DNA from: Microvirga sp052114605
Lineage (GTDB): Bacteria; Pseudomonadota; Alphaproteobacteria; Rhizobiales; Beijerinckiaceae
DNA: 64,000 bases
Assembly: GCF_052114605.1 (NCBI RefSeq)
Contig: NZ_JBFRFB010000002.1
Location: 62,001-126,000 of the forward strand
Reading direction: 5' to 3'
The translations under genes and the position numbers were made by a program. The notes beneath the pieces were generated by a model, which saw only the letters and a program-made list of their open reading frames with translations, did no database searches and had not been told where the DNA came from. This document shows, one piece after another, positions 50,063 through 58,296 of the stretch; position 1 is the stretch's first letter, and the number at the start of each line of letters is the position of its first letter.

Positions 50063-50680
50063 ATGAGCGAAATTAAGCAAATCAAGGCCGTGGCGCGCGA
50101 CCGGAGCGGCAAGGGGGCCGCCCGGGCTGTTCGTCGCCAAGGCCAAGTTCCAGCTGTTATCTACGGTGCCGGTCAGCCGGCCCAGTCGATTGCCCTCGAC
50201 TTCAATCAGACCAAGCAGCTGATCTTCGCCGGCCACTTCCTGACCACAATCTTCGAGATCGACGTTGACGGTAAGTCCGTTCGCGTCATTCCGCGCGATT
50301 ACCAGCTCGATCCGGTGCGCGACTTCCCGGTCCACATCGACTTCTTGCGCGTTTCCAAGGGCCAGACCATCAAGGTCGTGGTTCCGGTGCACGTGGTCGG
50401 CCAGGAGAAGTGCCCGGGCGTGAAGCGCGGCGGCACGGTCCAGATCGTCGAGCACTCGGTTGAACTCGCGGTTTCGCCCGACGCGATCCCGGACTTCATC
50501 GAAGCGTCGGTGGAAGGCCTCGATATTGGCTCCTCGGTTCACCTGAACGACATCAAGCTGCCGAAGGGCGCCAAGGCAACCTCCACGGAGAATGCCACCC
50601 TCGTCACCGTCGTGGCCCCGACTGGCCTGACGGAAGAAGACACTGTGGCCGCTCCGGCTGCTGAAGGCACCGCTGCCTAA
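50063..50680 (+). CDS. rplY: 50S ribosomal protein L25/general stress protein Ctc
   Basis: L25 binds 5S rRNA in the large subunit. This is the long Ctc type (205 residues): N-terminal L25 domain (about 1-95: KAVARDRSGKGAARAVRRQG, VRVIPRDYQLDPVRDFPVHI) and a C-terminal TL5-like beta domain (about 100-190), then an Ala/Glu-rich tail. Start 50063 has AAGGA upstream. Order rplY-pth-ychF is conserved in many bacteria. The structured leader suggests control at the RNA level. Confidence 0.97.
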   Translation: MSEIKQIKAVARDRSGKGAARAVRRQGQVPAVIYGAGQPAQSIALDFNQTKQLIFAGHFLTTIFEIDVDGKSVRVIPRDYQLDPVRDFPVHIDFLRVSKGQTIKVVVPVHVVGQEKCPGVKRGGTVQIVEHSVELAVSPDAIPDFIEASVEGLDIGSSVHLNDIKLPKGAKATSTENATLVTVVAPTGLTEEDTVAAPAAEGTAA

Positions 50681-50720
50681 TCGGCTTTGATCGGGCGTTT
50701 CAAGCCCATTGATCGGCTTC

Positions 50721-50748
50721 AACGCTCCGACCGCAAGGCCGGAGCGTT
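50721..50748 (+). terminator. Hairpin between rplY and pth
   Basis: AACGCTCCG and CGGAGCGTT form a perfect 9-bp stem followed by TTCATTATG. It may reduce read-through from rplY to pth. Confidence 0.6.
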
Positions 50749-50769
50749 TCATTATGAGAATGCCTTGCA

Positions 50770-51387
50770 ATGCGCCTTTTCGTCGGCCTTGGTAATCCCG
50801 GTTCGCGCTACGCCAGAAACCGTCACAATATCGGTTTCATGGCCGTGGACGAGATTGCACGCGTGCACAACGCGGGCCCTTGGCGTAAGCGGTTTCAAGG
50901 CGAGGCTGCCGATGTCGTCATCGGCGGTGAGAAGATTTTGCTCCTCAAGCCGCAGACCTTCATGAACCTGTCCGGCCAGTCTGTGGGAGAAGCGCAGAAC
51001 TTCTTCAAGATCGGCTTAAGCGACGTGACGGTTTTCTACGACGAGCTCGATCTGCCGCCGGCCAAGCTGCGCGTGAAGATCGGCGGCGGCAATGCGGGCC
51101 ATAACGGCCTGCGCTCGATTTCTGCCCATTGCGGCAACGATTACCGCCGGGTCCGCCTCGGCATCGGTCACCCGGGCCACAAGCCCCTGGTGCAGCACCA
51201 TGTGCTGGGCGATTTCGGCAAAAGCGAGGAGGCATGGGTCGAGGACCTGTGCCGCATCATCGCGGACAACGCTTCCCTGCTCGCCAAGGGCGAGGATGGA
51301 AGCTTTCAGAACAAGGTCCACCTCGCCATGGAGGCGAGAGGTTGGACGGATGTGAAGCGGCCCGGCGAAAAGGCCGCCGAGAAATAG
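50770..51387 (+). CDS. pth: Peptidyl-tRNA hydrolase
   Basis: Releases tRNA from prematurely dropped peptidyl-tRNA. A 205-residue protein with MRLFVGLGNPGSRYARNRHN (catalytic His near 20 in RHNIGF), LLKPQTFMNLSGQSVGEA near 60, DELDLPPAKLRVKIGGGNAG near 95 including the catalytic Asp, and GHNGLRSI. The C-terminal ~20 residues are Lys/Glu/Arg-rich. It follows rplY and precedes ychF. Confidence 0.97.
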   Translation: MRLFVGLGNPGSRYARNRHNIGFMAVDEIARVHNAGPWRKRFQGEAADVVIGGEKILLLKPQTFMNLSGQSVGEAQNFFKIGLSDVTVFYDELDLPPAKLRVKIGGGNAGHNGLRSISAHCGNDYRRVRLGIGHPGHKPLVQHHVLGDFGKSEEAWVEDLCRIIADNASLLAKGEDGSFQNKVHLAMEARGWTDVKRPGEKAAEK

Positions 51388-51431
51388 GACTTCAGCCGGC
51401 GCTTGATCGGCCAGAAACAAGGAGTGAGGCC

Positions 51432-52529
51432 ATGGGCTTCAAGATGGGCATCGTCGGTCTGCCGAATGTCGGCAAATCCACCCTCTTCAATGCGCTGACG
51501 CAGACGGCGGCGGCGCAGGCTGCGAACTATCCGTTCTGCACCATCGAGCCGAATGTGGGCGACGTGGCCGTGCCGGATGAGCGCCTGGATCAGCTCGCGT
51601 CCATTGGGGGCTCGGCCCAGATCATCCCGACGCGCCTCACCTTCGTGGACATCGCCGGCCTCGTGCGCGGCGCGTCGCAGGGCGAAGGCCTCGGCAACCA
51701 GTTTCTCGCCAACATCCGCGAAGTGGATGCCATCGCCCACGTGGTGCGCTGCTTCGAGGACACTGACATCACACACGTCGAAGGCAAGATCGACCCCACC
51801 GCCGATATCGAGACCATCGAGACGGAGCTGATGCTGGCCGACCTCGACAGCCTCGAGAAGCGCGTCACCGCGCTCGAGAAGAAGGCCAAGGGTAACGACA
51901 AAGAGGCGAAGGAAACGCTCGACCTCGTCAACCGCTGCCTGCCGCTTCTGCGCGACGGCAAGCCCGCCCGCCTGGTGGAGCGCAAGCCTGAGGAAGAGCG
52001 CCTGTTCCAGATGCTGGGCCTGCTTTCCTCGAAGCCGGTTCTCTACGTGTGCAATGTGGAGGAAGCTTCCGCCGATCAGGGCAACAGCTTCTCGGCAAAG
52101 GTGTTCGAGCGCGCTAGGCAAGAGGGCGCGAAGGCCGTCGTCGTCTCGGCCAAGATCGAGAGCGAGATCGCCGTTCTCGATGCGGCCGAGCAGAAGGATT
52201 ATCTCGATGCCATCGGCCTTGCCGAGCCCGGCCTCAACCGCGTGATCCGCGCGGGCTATGAGCTGCTCGGCCTCATCACCTACTTCACGGTCGGCCCCAA
52301 GGAAGCGCGCGCCTGGACGATCACCAGGGGCACCAAGGCCCCCGGCGCCGCCGGCGTGATCCATACGGATTTCGAGAAGGGCTTCATCCGCGCTGAGACC
52401 ATCGCTTACGTGGATTACACCACGCTGAAGGGCGAAGCGGGCGCGCGCGATGCGGGCAAGCTGCGCCTTGAGGGCAAGGAATACACGGTGCAGGACGGTG
52501 ACGTCATGCACTTCCGCTTCAACATCTAA
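51432..52529 (+). CDS. ychF: Redox-regulated ATPase YchF (OLA1 family)
   Basis: An Obg-family P-loop protein that prefers ATP. It has 365 residues: Walker A GIVGLPNVGKSTLFNALTQT, DIAGLVRGASQGEGLGNQFL near 70, and a base-recognition motif YVCNVEEAS near 205 where the GTPase NKxD is replaced by NxxE, as in true YchF. The C-terminal TGS domain contains DFEKGFIRAETIAYVDY and ends GDVMHFRFNI. AAGGAG precedes the ATG. Ribosome-associated in relatives. Confidence 0.97.
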   Translation: MGFKMGIVGLPNVGKSTLFNALTQTAAAQAANYPFCTIEPNVGDVAVPDERLDQLASIGGSAQIIPTRLTFVDIAGLVRGASQGEGLGNQFLANIREVDAIAHVVRCFEDTDITHVEGKIDPTADIETIETELMLADLDSLEKRVTALEKKAKGNDKEAKETLDLVNRCLPLLRDGKPARLVERKPEEERLFQMLGLLSSKPVLYVCNVEEASADQGNSFSAKVFERARQEGAKAVVVSAKIESEIAVLDAAEQKDYLDAIGLAEPGLNRVIRAGYELLGLITYFTVGPKEARAWTITRGTKAPGAAGVIHTDFEKGFIRAETIAYVDYTTLKGEAGARDAGKLRLEGKEYTVQDGDVMHFRFNI

Positions 52530-52547
52530 AGCGAACCTGTCGGAATC

Positions 52548-52575
52548 CTGAACGCCCGCTTCGCGGAGCGTTCAG
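52548..52575 (+). terminator. Weak hairpin after ychF
   Basis: CTGAACGC and GCGTTCAG pair around CCGCTTCGCGGA, which itself has an inner stem. Only scattered T follow, so termination is uncertain. Confidence 0.45.
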
Positions 52576-52617
52576 GGCCGTTCTGCTTTGTTGTCCTTCA
52601 TCATAGGACAGTGATCC

Positions 52618-52782
52618 ATGCAGGACCTTCTTCACTCATTCATCTCTACCATCATCGCGCCTGGCTACGGCAGCGCCGAGTTCTTCGTCGCCGTGCTCGT
52701 GGCCTGCGGCCTCCTCATGATCGCGATCTCGTCCCTCCTGCCGAAGACAGCTTCGGACGAGTTGGAATGGTGGGAGCGCTAA
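52618..52782 (+). CDS. 54-residue single-pass membrane protein
   Basis: A small protein: an amphipathic start MQDLLHSFISTIIAPGYGSA, a hydrophobic helix EFFVAVLVACGLLMIAISSL and a polar tail ending DELEWWER. AGGA lies about eight bases before the ATG. No family recognised. Its position between the ychF hairpin and a palindromic repeat suggests a separate short transcript. It could be a membrane-bound regulator, but nothing shows this directly. Confidence 0.6.
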   Translation: MQDLLHSFISTIIAPGYGSAEFFVAVLVACGLLMIAISSLLPKTASDELEWWER

Positions 52783-52791
52783 GCGCGCTAA

Positions 52792-52838
52792 GGCATTTTC
52801 AGGCAAAGTGGATGCCGGTTTGCCGTAAAGAAAATGCC
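52792..52838. repeat. Palindromic dispersed repeat (GCATTTTC type)
   Basis: GGCATTTTC and GAAAATGCC are the outer arms; the interior GGCAAAGTGGATGCCGGTTT pairs CGGTTTGCCG-like arms. It resembles the element at 55226-55268 read on the other strand and the CGGAAAAGTGG-CCGGTTTTCCG repeat at 63162. It lies between the 54-residue gene and the globin gene stop. Confidence 0.7.
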
Positions 52839-52843
52839 CCTAA

Positions 52844-53266
52844 CTATGGCAAGCGCAACGCTTTCGGGCCTATCCCCAAGCCGATCTGCAGGCTCTCGGC
52901 GATGCGCTGGGCCCGGACGATGAAGAACTCCGCCGCATCCGGCTCGAAGAGCTCCCGCGCCGTCCCCTCGAACAGCTCCAGCCAGCGGCTGAAAAGCTGC
53001 TCGTTGAGAGGCAGCCCGAAATGGGCCGCCTGCGGCTTGCCGCTGTAGCGCGCGGTTCTCAGCGCAATCGACGACCAGAAATCCACCATGATCGCCAGAT
53101 GCTCGCTCCAGCGGCCCGACAGGGCTTTGCTGAAGATCGGGCCGAGGTCCGGATCCTTCAGCACGCGGTCATAGAACGTGACCACAAGCTCGCGGATCAT
53201 CTCCTCTGTCACGCCTTCGGCGGGAGTGATGATGGGAATGCTGCGGCCTGTCGCGGAATGGGCCAA
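52844..53266 (-). CDS. Group III truncated hemoglobin
   Basis: A heme protein of about 140 residues, two-over-two globin fold. Family features: ITEEMIRELV-like segment TEEMIRELVVTFYDRVLKDP, LGPIFSKALSGRWSEHLAIM with a His in the E-helix region, VDFWSSIALRTARYSGKP, AHFGLPLNEQLFSRWLELFE with the proximal His. These proteins bind oxygen or NO; group III roles are poorly known. The start is probably TTG 53266 (MAHSATGRS) with a purine-rich site upstream; ATG 53419 would give 191 residues but leaves almost no room for divergent nfi. Confidence 0.82.
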   Translation of the reverse strand: MAHSATGRSIPIITPAEGVTEEMIRELVVTFYDRVLKDPDLGPIFSKALSGRWSEHLAIMVDFWSSIALRTARYSGKPQAAHFGLPLNEQLFSRWLELFEGTARELFEPDAAEFFIVRAQRIAESLQIGLGIGPKALRLP

Positions 53267-53440
53267 TGTCGGTCTCTCTCGACGGGATGAACTGGATTTG
53301 CCTTTTACAGGCTTTATGACCTCGATCGTGGCATAAAACCATCCGGAACATTCCTGAGCTGAAGCCTGCACATGGCCGTTTTCGGATCGTTCGGGAATCT
53401 TGGGCGTTGACAGAGACATCGTTCTCTTCAGCTTAACCGC

Positions 53441-54109
53441 ATGCAGCTTCACCACAGACACGACTGGAATCTCACACCCTCGGAGGCCATCGCCCTGCAG
53501 CAGCAATTGCGCAGCGAGGTCGTCTCGGACCGACCTATCGATCTCGCCGCGGTCAAGCTGGTCGCGGGCGTCGATGTGAGCGTGAAGAACGAGCAGTCGC
53601 AGGCGGCCATCGTGGTGATGACTTATCCCGGATTTCTGCACGTCGAGACGGTGCTGGCGCAACGCCCTACCCCGTTTCCCTATGTGCCGGGTTTGTTGAG
53701 CTTTCGCGAAGGGCCGGTGCTGGAGGAGGCATTCGAGAAGCTGAAGGCCGAGCCGGACGTGTTCCTGTTCGACGGCATGGGCATCGCCCATCCCCGCCGC
53801 ATCGGTATCGCCAGCCATATGGGCCTGTGGCTCCAGCGCCCCACCATCGGCTGCGGCAAGACCCTGCTCTGCGGCCGCTATAAGGACCTCGGCGAAGAGA
53901 AGGGATCCGCCGCGCCTCTCATCGACCGCAAGGAGACCATCGGGGTGGCACTGCGCACCCGCACCGCCAAGAACCCGATGTTCATCTCGCCCGGACACTT
54001 GGCCGATATTGCCACGGCAGCAGAACTCGTATTGCGGTGTTCACCAAAGTATCGCTTGCCCGAGCCGATCCGCCTGGCGCACAACGCAGCTGGACAATTC
54101 AACCCTTAA
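53441..54109 (+). CDS. nfi: Endonuclease V (deoxyinosine 3' endonuclease)
   Basis: Repairs deaminated adenine by nicking near deoxyinosine. A 222-residue protein: VKLVAGVDVSVKNEQSQAAI with the catalytic Asp near 41, YVPGLLSFREGPVLEEAFEK with the conserved Glu near 90, FLFDGMGIAHPRRIGIASHM with Asp near 110, and IGCGKTLLCGRYKDLGEEKG. The usual DGQGIAHPR reads DGMGIAHPR here. Adds to the DNA-repair genes of the window. Divergent from the globin gene. Confidence 0.94.
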   Translation: MQLHHRHDWNLTPSEAIALQQQLRSEVVSDRPIDLAAVKLVAGVDVSVKNEQSQAAIVVMTYPGFLHVETVLAQRPTPFPYVPGLLSFREGPVLEEAFEKLKAEPDVFLFDGMGIAHPRRIGIASHMGLWLQRPTIGCGKTLLCGRYKDLGEEKGSAAPLIDRKETIGVALRTRTAKNPMFISPGHLADIATAAELVLRCSPKYRLPEPIRLAHNAAGQFNP

Positions 54110-54163
54110 TCAGGCCGATCCAGCGTAGCGCCGACCCAGATCCCATTGCAAAGATCGAGACCG

Positions 54164-55180
54164 ATGCCCCGTTTTGCCTTTGAAGATTTCACGCCCGGCC
54201 ACACGCAGATGCTTGGCCCCATCACCGTCGCGAAGGAGCATATCCTAGGCTTCGCGCGGGAGTACGACGCGCAGCCCTTCCACGTGGACGAGATCGCCGC
54301 CAAGGACAGCTTCATCGGCACCCTCATCGCCTCAGGCTGGCACACCTGCTGCATCAACATGCGCCTCGTCGCGGACGAGACCCTGCTCGATTCCACCGCC
54401 ATGGGGGCGCCCGGCATCGAAGAGGTGAAATGGCTCAAACCCGTGCGGCCGGGCGATACCCTGCGCTCGCGCATGACGATCCTTGACAGCCGTCCCTCGA
54501 AGAGCAAACCCAATCTCGGCCTCGTGCGGTTCGGCTATGAGATGATGAACCAGGCCGATGAGACCGTGTTCACCCAGAAGAACTGGGTCATGTTCGCCCG
54601 CCGGGACGCGGAGCCTTTCGCAGGCGGCGGAAAAGGCGTGCTGGCGGCTGTCGCTTCCTCCATGCCGGGGAAAGTACCGGAACGGGAAATCCCGCATATC
54701 TCGGCCAATCCCTATTTCGAGGACCTGGTGATCGGCGAGACGGAGGAGCTGGGCTCCCACACCTTCGAGCCCGACGACATCATCCGCTTCGCCAGACAAT
54801 TCGATCCGCAGCCCTTCCATGTGGACGCGGAGGCTGCGAAGAACAGCCTGTTCGGCTCTCTCTGCGCCTCGGGCTGGCAGACGGCAAGCGTGTGGATGAA
54901 GCACATGGTGGCCTATCGCGACCGCATCCGTACCAGCGCCCTCGCCCGTGGAACTAGGCCCGCGCGGCTCGGCCCCTCCCCCGGCTTCACTAACCTGAAA
55001 TGGCTGAAACCCGTCTATGCGGGCGACACGGTAACGTACCGCACGACGGTCACCGCCAAGCGCACCTCCGCCTCGCGCCCCGGCTGGGGCCTCGTGTTCC
55101 ACCACAATACCGGCACGAACCAGCATGGCGAGGACGTGTTCTCCTTCGACGGCATGGTGTTCTGGGAGCGGCAGGCGTAG
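54164..55180 (+). CDS. Tandem MaoC-like hotdog protein
   Basis: A 338-residue protein made of two fused MaoC-like hotdog domains. The first (about 1-150) has FEDFTPGHTQMLGPITVAKE and YDAQPFHVDEIAAKDSFIGT; the second (about 180-330) has FEDLVIGETEELGSHTFEPD and FDPQPFHVDAEAAKNSLFGS. Each repeats the hydratase motif with Asp/His (QPFHVD) and LIASGWHT/LCASGWQT. The family hydrates enoyl-CoA substrates or acts as dehydratase; single-domain MaoC proteins usually dimerise, and here the dimer is built into one chain. Substrate unknown. Confidence 0.9.
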   Translation: MPRFAFEDFTPGHTQMLGPITVAKEHILGFAREYDAQPFHVDEIAAKDSFIGTLIASGWHTCCINMRLVADETLLDSTAMGAPGIEEVKWLKPVRPGDTLRSRMTILDSRPSKSKPNLGLVRFGYEMMNQADETVFTQKNWVMFARRDAEPFAGGGKGVLAAVASSMPGKVPEREIPHISANPYFEDLVIGETEELGSHTFEPDDIIRFARQFDPQPFHVDAEAAKNSLFGSLCASGWQTASVWMKHMVAYRDRIRTSALARGTRPARLGPSPGFTNLKWLKPVYAGDTVTYRTTVTAKRTSASRPGWGLVFHHNTGTNQHGEDVFSFDGMVFWERQA

Positions 55181-55225
55181 AGCTGCTTCCACTTACGTGG
55201 AATCATCTCTGTTCTTTGTTGGACC

Positions 55226-55268
55226 GCATTTTTTAACGGCGAACCGGAGCCACTTTGCCGAAAAATGC
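55226..55268. repeat. Palindromic dispersed repeat (inverted copy)
   Basis: GCATTTTTTAACGGCG and CGAAAAATGC arms with CCGGAGCCACTTTGCCG inside. Read on the minus strand it matches the layout of the repeat at 52792-52838 (GCATTTTTCGGCAAAGTGG, then CCGGTT, then AAAATGC). It lies between the MaoC and HD genes. Confidence 0.65.
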
Positions 55269-55269
55269 T

Positions 55270-55851
55270 CTAACGTTTGCCCTTCGCGGCATCGGCCTGC
55301 GCCTGCGTCTCCTCGTCGAGAATGGCGCGAAGCGTTGCGAGAAAGGGATGGGCGGAAGTCTGCTTCTGCCCGTAGCCCAGATTGAAAGCGTAATCGAAGT
55401 CTTGCGGGTTCTTGCCCTGAACGTGCTGGAGAATGGTCTCCAGCTTGTCGAGCCCCTTGGCGAGAACGGCTTCAGGTGAAGCAGCGGTCTCGTATTCCTC
55501 CCAAAGCTCGATGATCTCGGCGCGTTTCTTCGCATCGAGCGCCTGAGTGAGCACTTCGAGATCGGCCCTTTCCTGAGCGGACTTATTCATGTCGCCAGTC
55601 TGATAGATGGCGGGGATGTCGCCGCTCAGGGCCTCGCCGAGATCGTGAACGATGCAGAGCTTGATGAGACGCAACAGATCGATGTTCTCGAACTCATCCG
55701 CGAAGACGAGCGCCATGAGGCACAGACGCCAACTATGCTCGGCCGTGCTCTCGGGGCGCCCTCCCGAGGTGAAGCCGCTGCGCAGGGTGCTCTTGAGCCT
55801 TTCCGCCTCGCGCAGAAACGCCAGCGCGCCTTGGATGCGATCCGCCGACAT
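55270..55851 (-). CDS. HD-domain hydrolase (YfbR/HDDC2-like)
   Basis: A 193-residue metal-dependent phosphohydrolase, similar to 5'-deoxynucleotidases. Metal ligands: His in STAEHSWRLCLMALVFADE near 39, the HD pair in LIKLCIVHDLGEALSGDIPA near 69, and Asp in LAKGLDKLETILQH near 135. The LIKLCIVHDLGE signature is characteristic of YfbR/HDDC2. It could trim nucleotide pools. The neighbouring apt gene lies 11 bases upstream in the same direction, suggesting a purine-salvage unit. Confidence 0.9.
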   Translation of the reverse strand: MSADRIQGALAFLREAERLKSTLRSGFTSGGRPESTAEHSWRLCLMALVFADEFENIDLLRLIKLCIVHDLGEALSGDIPAIYQTGDMNKSAQERADLEVLTQALDAKKRAEIIELWEEYETAASPEAVLAKGLDKLETILQHVQGKNPQDFDYAFNLGYGQKQTSAHPFLATLRAILDEETQAQADAAKGKR

Positions 55852-55862
55852 CGTCGGTTACC

Positions 55863-56411
55863 TCAGTGTCCCTCGAAGCTCACGAGGCTGCGCACTTCCA
55901 CACCGAGATCGCGCAGCTTTTTCGCGCCGCCGAGATCGGGCAGGTCGATGATGAAGCATGCGGCGATGATGTTGGCGCCCATCTGTCGCAATAGCTGTGT
56001 CGCAGCCACAGCCGTGCCGCCGGTGGCGATGAGATCGTCCACCAGGATCACGCGCTCGTCCTGGCCGATGGCATCCGTGTGGATCTCCATCTCGTCCACG
56101 CCGTATTCGAGCGAATAGGCAATGCGCACGGTCTCATGAGGCAGCTTGCCCTTCTTGCGGATCGGCACGAAGCCGGACGAGAGCTGATGCGCGACCGCAC
56201 CGCCGAGGATGAACCCGCGCGCTTCGATGCCCGCGACCTTGTCGATCCGTCCGCCGGCGAAGGGATGAACCAGTTCGTCCACCGAGCGGCGGAAAGCCCG
56301 CGCGTCACCGAGCAGCGTCGTGATGTCGCGAAACACGATGCCGGGCTTCGGGTAATCCGGAATCGAACGGATCGCTGATTTGAGATCGGTGAGGAGACGC
56401 TGGTCCATCAT
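55863..56411 (-). CDS. apt: Adenine phosphoribosyltransferase
   Basis: Salvages adenine to AMP with PRPP. About 182 residues: SIPDYPKPGIVFRDITTLLG near 16, GIEARGFILGGAVAHQLSSG near 62, KKGKLPHETVRIAYSLEYG near 83, and the PRPP loop RVILVDDLIATGGTAVAA near 117. Start ATG 56411 has AGG five bases upstream. In one run with the HD hydrolase. Confidence 0.96.
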   Translation of the reverse strand: MMDQRLLTDLKSAIRSIPDYPKPGIVFRDITTLLGDARAFRRSVDELVHPFAGGRIDKVAGIEARGFILGGAVAHQLSSGFVPIRKKGKLPHETVRIAYSLEYGVDEMEIHTDAIGQDERVILVDDLIATGGTAVAATQLLRQMGANIIAACFIIDLPDLGGAKKLRDLGVEVRSLVSFEGH

Positions 56412-56460
56412 TGAGCCTGCCATAAGTGAGAAGTGTTGAGGTCATCCGAGGAGCTGAACC

Positions 56461-56652
56461 ATGGCCGAGCAACCCTCCCGAACCGTTCTGACCGATATCG
56501 ATATCCCTTTTGGAAGCCTTGTCCTGTTCTTCGTCAAGGCCTCTCTCGCCGCCATCCCCGCCACCATCATCGTCATGTTCATCCTCGCCTTCATCAGCTG
56601 GATCTTCGGTGCGCTGTTCGGCTTGGGCCATATGGGCTGGATGATGCGCTAA
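56461..56652 (+). CDS. Small membrane protein, 63 residues
   Basis: After a polar 25-residue start it has a long hydrophobic helix AAIPATIIVMFILAFISWIF and a C-terminal GALFGLGHMGWMMR. GAGGAG lies upstream of the ATG. It has no recognised family; the overall plan is that of small inner membrane proteins. Divergent from apt; its stop overlaps that of mtnP by four bases. Confidence 0.7.
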   Translation: MAEQPSRTVLTDIDIPFGSLVLFFVKASLAAIPATIIVMFILAFISWIFGALFGLGHMGWMMR

Positions 56653-57533
56653 GCCTGCCGAGGCTTCAGCACCCGCCCAGCCACCGCATCGAGCTTCCTC
56701 AGAAGTTCAGGATCGCGCGCGGAAGGCGCCGTCATGATGGCGCCGTCGAGGGCGTGGTTGGAGCCGACGGGACATGGTTCATGCTCAGAGGGGAAGTCGC
56801 GGGCGATGCGGGCGAGGAGGCCCGCCACCTTCGTGGCGTTCTGGTGCGCCACGGCCACCACGGCGGCCACATCCACGTCGTCATGTTCCGGGTGCCAGCA
56901 ATCGTAATCGGTCACCATGGCGATAGTGGAGTAAGAGATTTCCGCCTCGCGGGCGAGCTTGGCTTCCGGCATCGCCGTCATGCCGATCACATCGTAGCCG
57001 AGATTTTTGTAAGTCATGGATTCGGCATAAGTGGAGAATTGCGGTCCCTCGATGCACACCAGGGTGCCGCCGATGGTGAAGGGGATCCGCTCCGCCACCG
57101 CCGCATCGGCGATGCGCTGGCGCAAGATTGGGCTCACCGGATGCGCCATGGGCACATGGGCGACGCAGCCTTTACCAAAGAACGAACCCTCGCGCTTGTG
57201 CGTGCGGTCCACATACTGATCTACTAGCACGAAGAAGCCGGGATAATACTCTTCCCTAAACGAACCGCAGGCGGAGACGGAGATCAGGTCCGTGACGCCG
57301 GCCCGCTTCATCACATCGATATTGGCGCGGTAATTGATGTCGGAGGGCGACAGGCGGTGGCCGCGGCCATGGCGAGGCAGAAATGCCACATTCGTCTCGC
57401 CGATGCGCCCGATGCGCAGCGCGTCCGACGGCTCGCCCCAGGGAGACGCGATGCGCTCCTCACGCATGTCCTCGATCCCCGGAAGGTCATAGACGCCGGA
57501 ACCGCCGATGATGCCTAGGATCGCTTTCGTCAT
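56649..57533 (-). CDS. mtnP: S-methyl-5'-thioadenosine phosphorylase
   Basis: Cleaves methylthioadenosine to adenine and methylthioribose 1-phosphate; the adenine can feed Apt nearby. It has 294 residues: AILGIIGGSGVYDLPG at the start, PRHGRGHRLSPSDINYRANI near 53, GSFREEYYPGFFVLVDQYVD near 90, GPQFSTYAESMTYKNLGYDV near 165 and VIGMTAMPEAKLAREAEISY with the catalytic region. The start at 57533 fits the family; an in-frame start upstream is not supported. Confidence 0.96.
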   Translation of the reverse strand: MTKAILGIIGGSGVYDLPGIEDMREERIASPWGEPSDALRIGRIGETNVAFLPRHGRGHRLSPSDINYRANIDVMKRAGVTDLISVSACGSFREEYYPGFFVLVDQYVDRTHKREGSFFGKGCVAHVPMAHPVSPILRQRIADAAVAERIPFTIGGTLVCIEGPQFSTYAESMTYKNLGYDVIGMTAMPEAKLAREAEISYSTIAMVTDYDCWHPEHDDVDVAAVVAVAHQNATKVAGLLARIARDFPSEHEPCPVGSNHALDGAIMTAPSARDPELLRKLDAVAGRVLKPRQA

Positions 57534-57608
57534 GGGGCTCTCGCTCTCCGGTCGCTCAGAATCGGAGCGAACCATAACCGCTGCCCCGCCGATCCCCAAA
57601 CCTGGTTC

Positions 57609-58217
57609 TCACCTCAAGGAGAATGAGCGAAGTTCGTCATATTCCGTGCAGGGAAAACGCCTCTCGCGAACGAGCTTGATGCTTTCCACACGGGCGCGAA
57701 CCGTAACCGGCAAGCTCTCGATGGCCGCAACCACCTCGTCCGGTATCGTGGCCGAGACCTGATACCGGGCCAGCGTGGAATGGATGAGGTTGTAGCGTAT
57801 GGTCTTTAGGCCCGGCGGCGGTGGGATGTGTTCGGCGATCCTGTGCCGGATCTCCTCGATCAGACCTGTAGTTTCCGCCGCGACGGCGATGATGGCCGTA
57901 TCCGTCACCTTGAGGCGCGAATAGGTGAGTTCGATCGGACCGTGGCCCTGACAAAGGCTGTCCAGTATTTCACCGCAAGGTCCGGCAATGCTTTGCCAAT
58001 AGGCTTCCTTGTCGAACCGGTCCTTCACATTGGCAAGCGCGTAAAGGGTCTGGTGAAGGGCATCGGGAGGGGCCTTATGCAGTGGATAGGGCCAGAGCGC
58101 GGCGACGGCCTTCTGCACCTCTCCAAGAGAGTGTTGAGCCTCGGCGCTCAGATGCGGCTGGACATGGAAGGCGAGGCAGGGTTGGCCCCAGATATCGTCG
58201 GCGAGGGTCTTCAGCAT
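57609..58217 (-). CDS. 2H phosphoesterase-like protein (2'-5' RNA ligase family)
   Basis: A 202-residue protein with the two HxT motifs that define the 2H superfamily: ALHQTLYAL near 55 and LIHSTLARY near 147. These His/Thr pairs cleave or make 2',5'/2',3'-cyclic phosphate linkages in related enzymes. The exact role is unknown. It lies between petC and mtnP on the same strand. Confidence 0.8.
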   Translation of the reverse strand: MLKTLADDIWGQPCLAFHVQPHLSAEAQHSLGEVQKAVAALWPYPLHKAPPDALHQTLYALANVKDRFDKEAYWQSIAGPCGEILDSLCQGHGPIELTYSRLKVTDTAIIAVAAETTGLIEEIRHRIAEHIPPPPGLKTIRYNLIHSTLARYQVSATIPDEVVAAIESLPVTVRARVESIKLVRERRFPCTEYDELRSFSLR

Positions 58218-58262
58218 GGTTGCGAGATTAGACAGCCCGGCAACAAAATCATCACAAAAGAA

Positions 58263-58286
58263 AAAGGCCCCGAAACAGGGGCCTTT
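58263..58286 (-). terminator. Terminator of the petABC operon
   Basis: AAAGGCCCC and GGGGCCTTT form a perfect 9-bp stem with a six-base loop, followed on the minus strand by further T residues, just beyond the petC stop at 58297. Confidence 0.8.
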
Positions 58287-58296
58287 CTCATGAATC

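Noticed and set aside
53345..53369. GGAAC followed after 16 bases by CTGC, between the globin and nfi genes
   Set aside because: The -10 element does not match the EcfG consensus.
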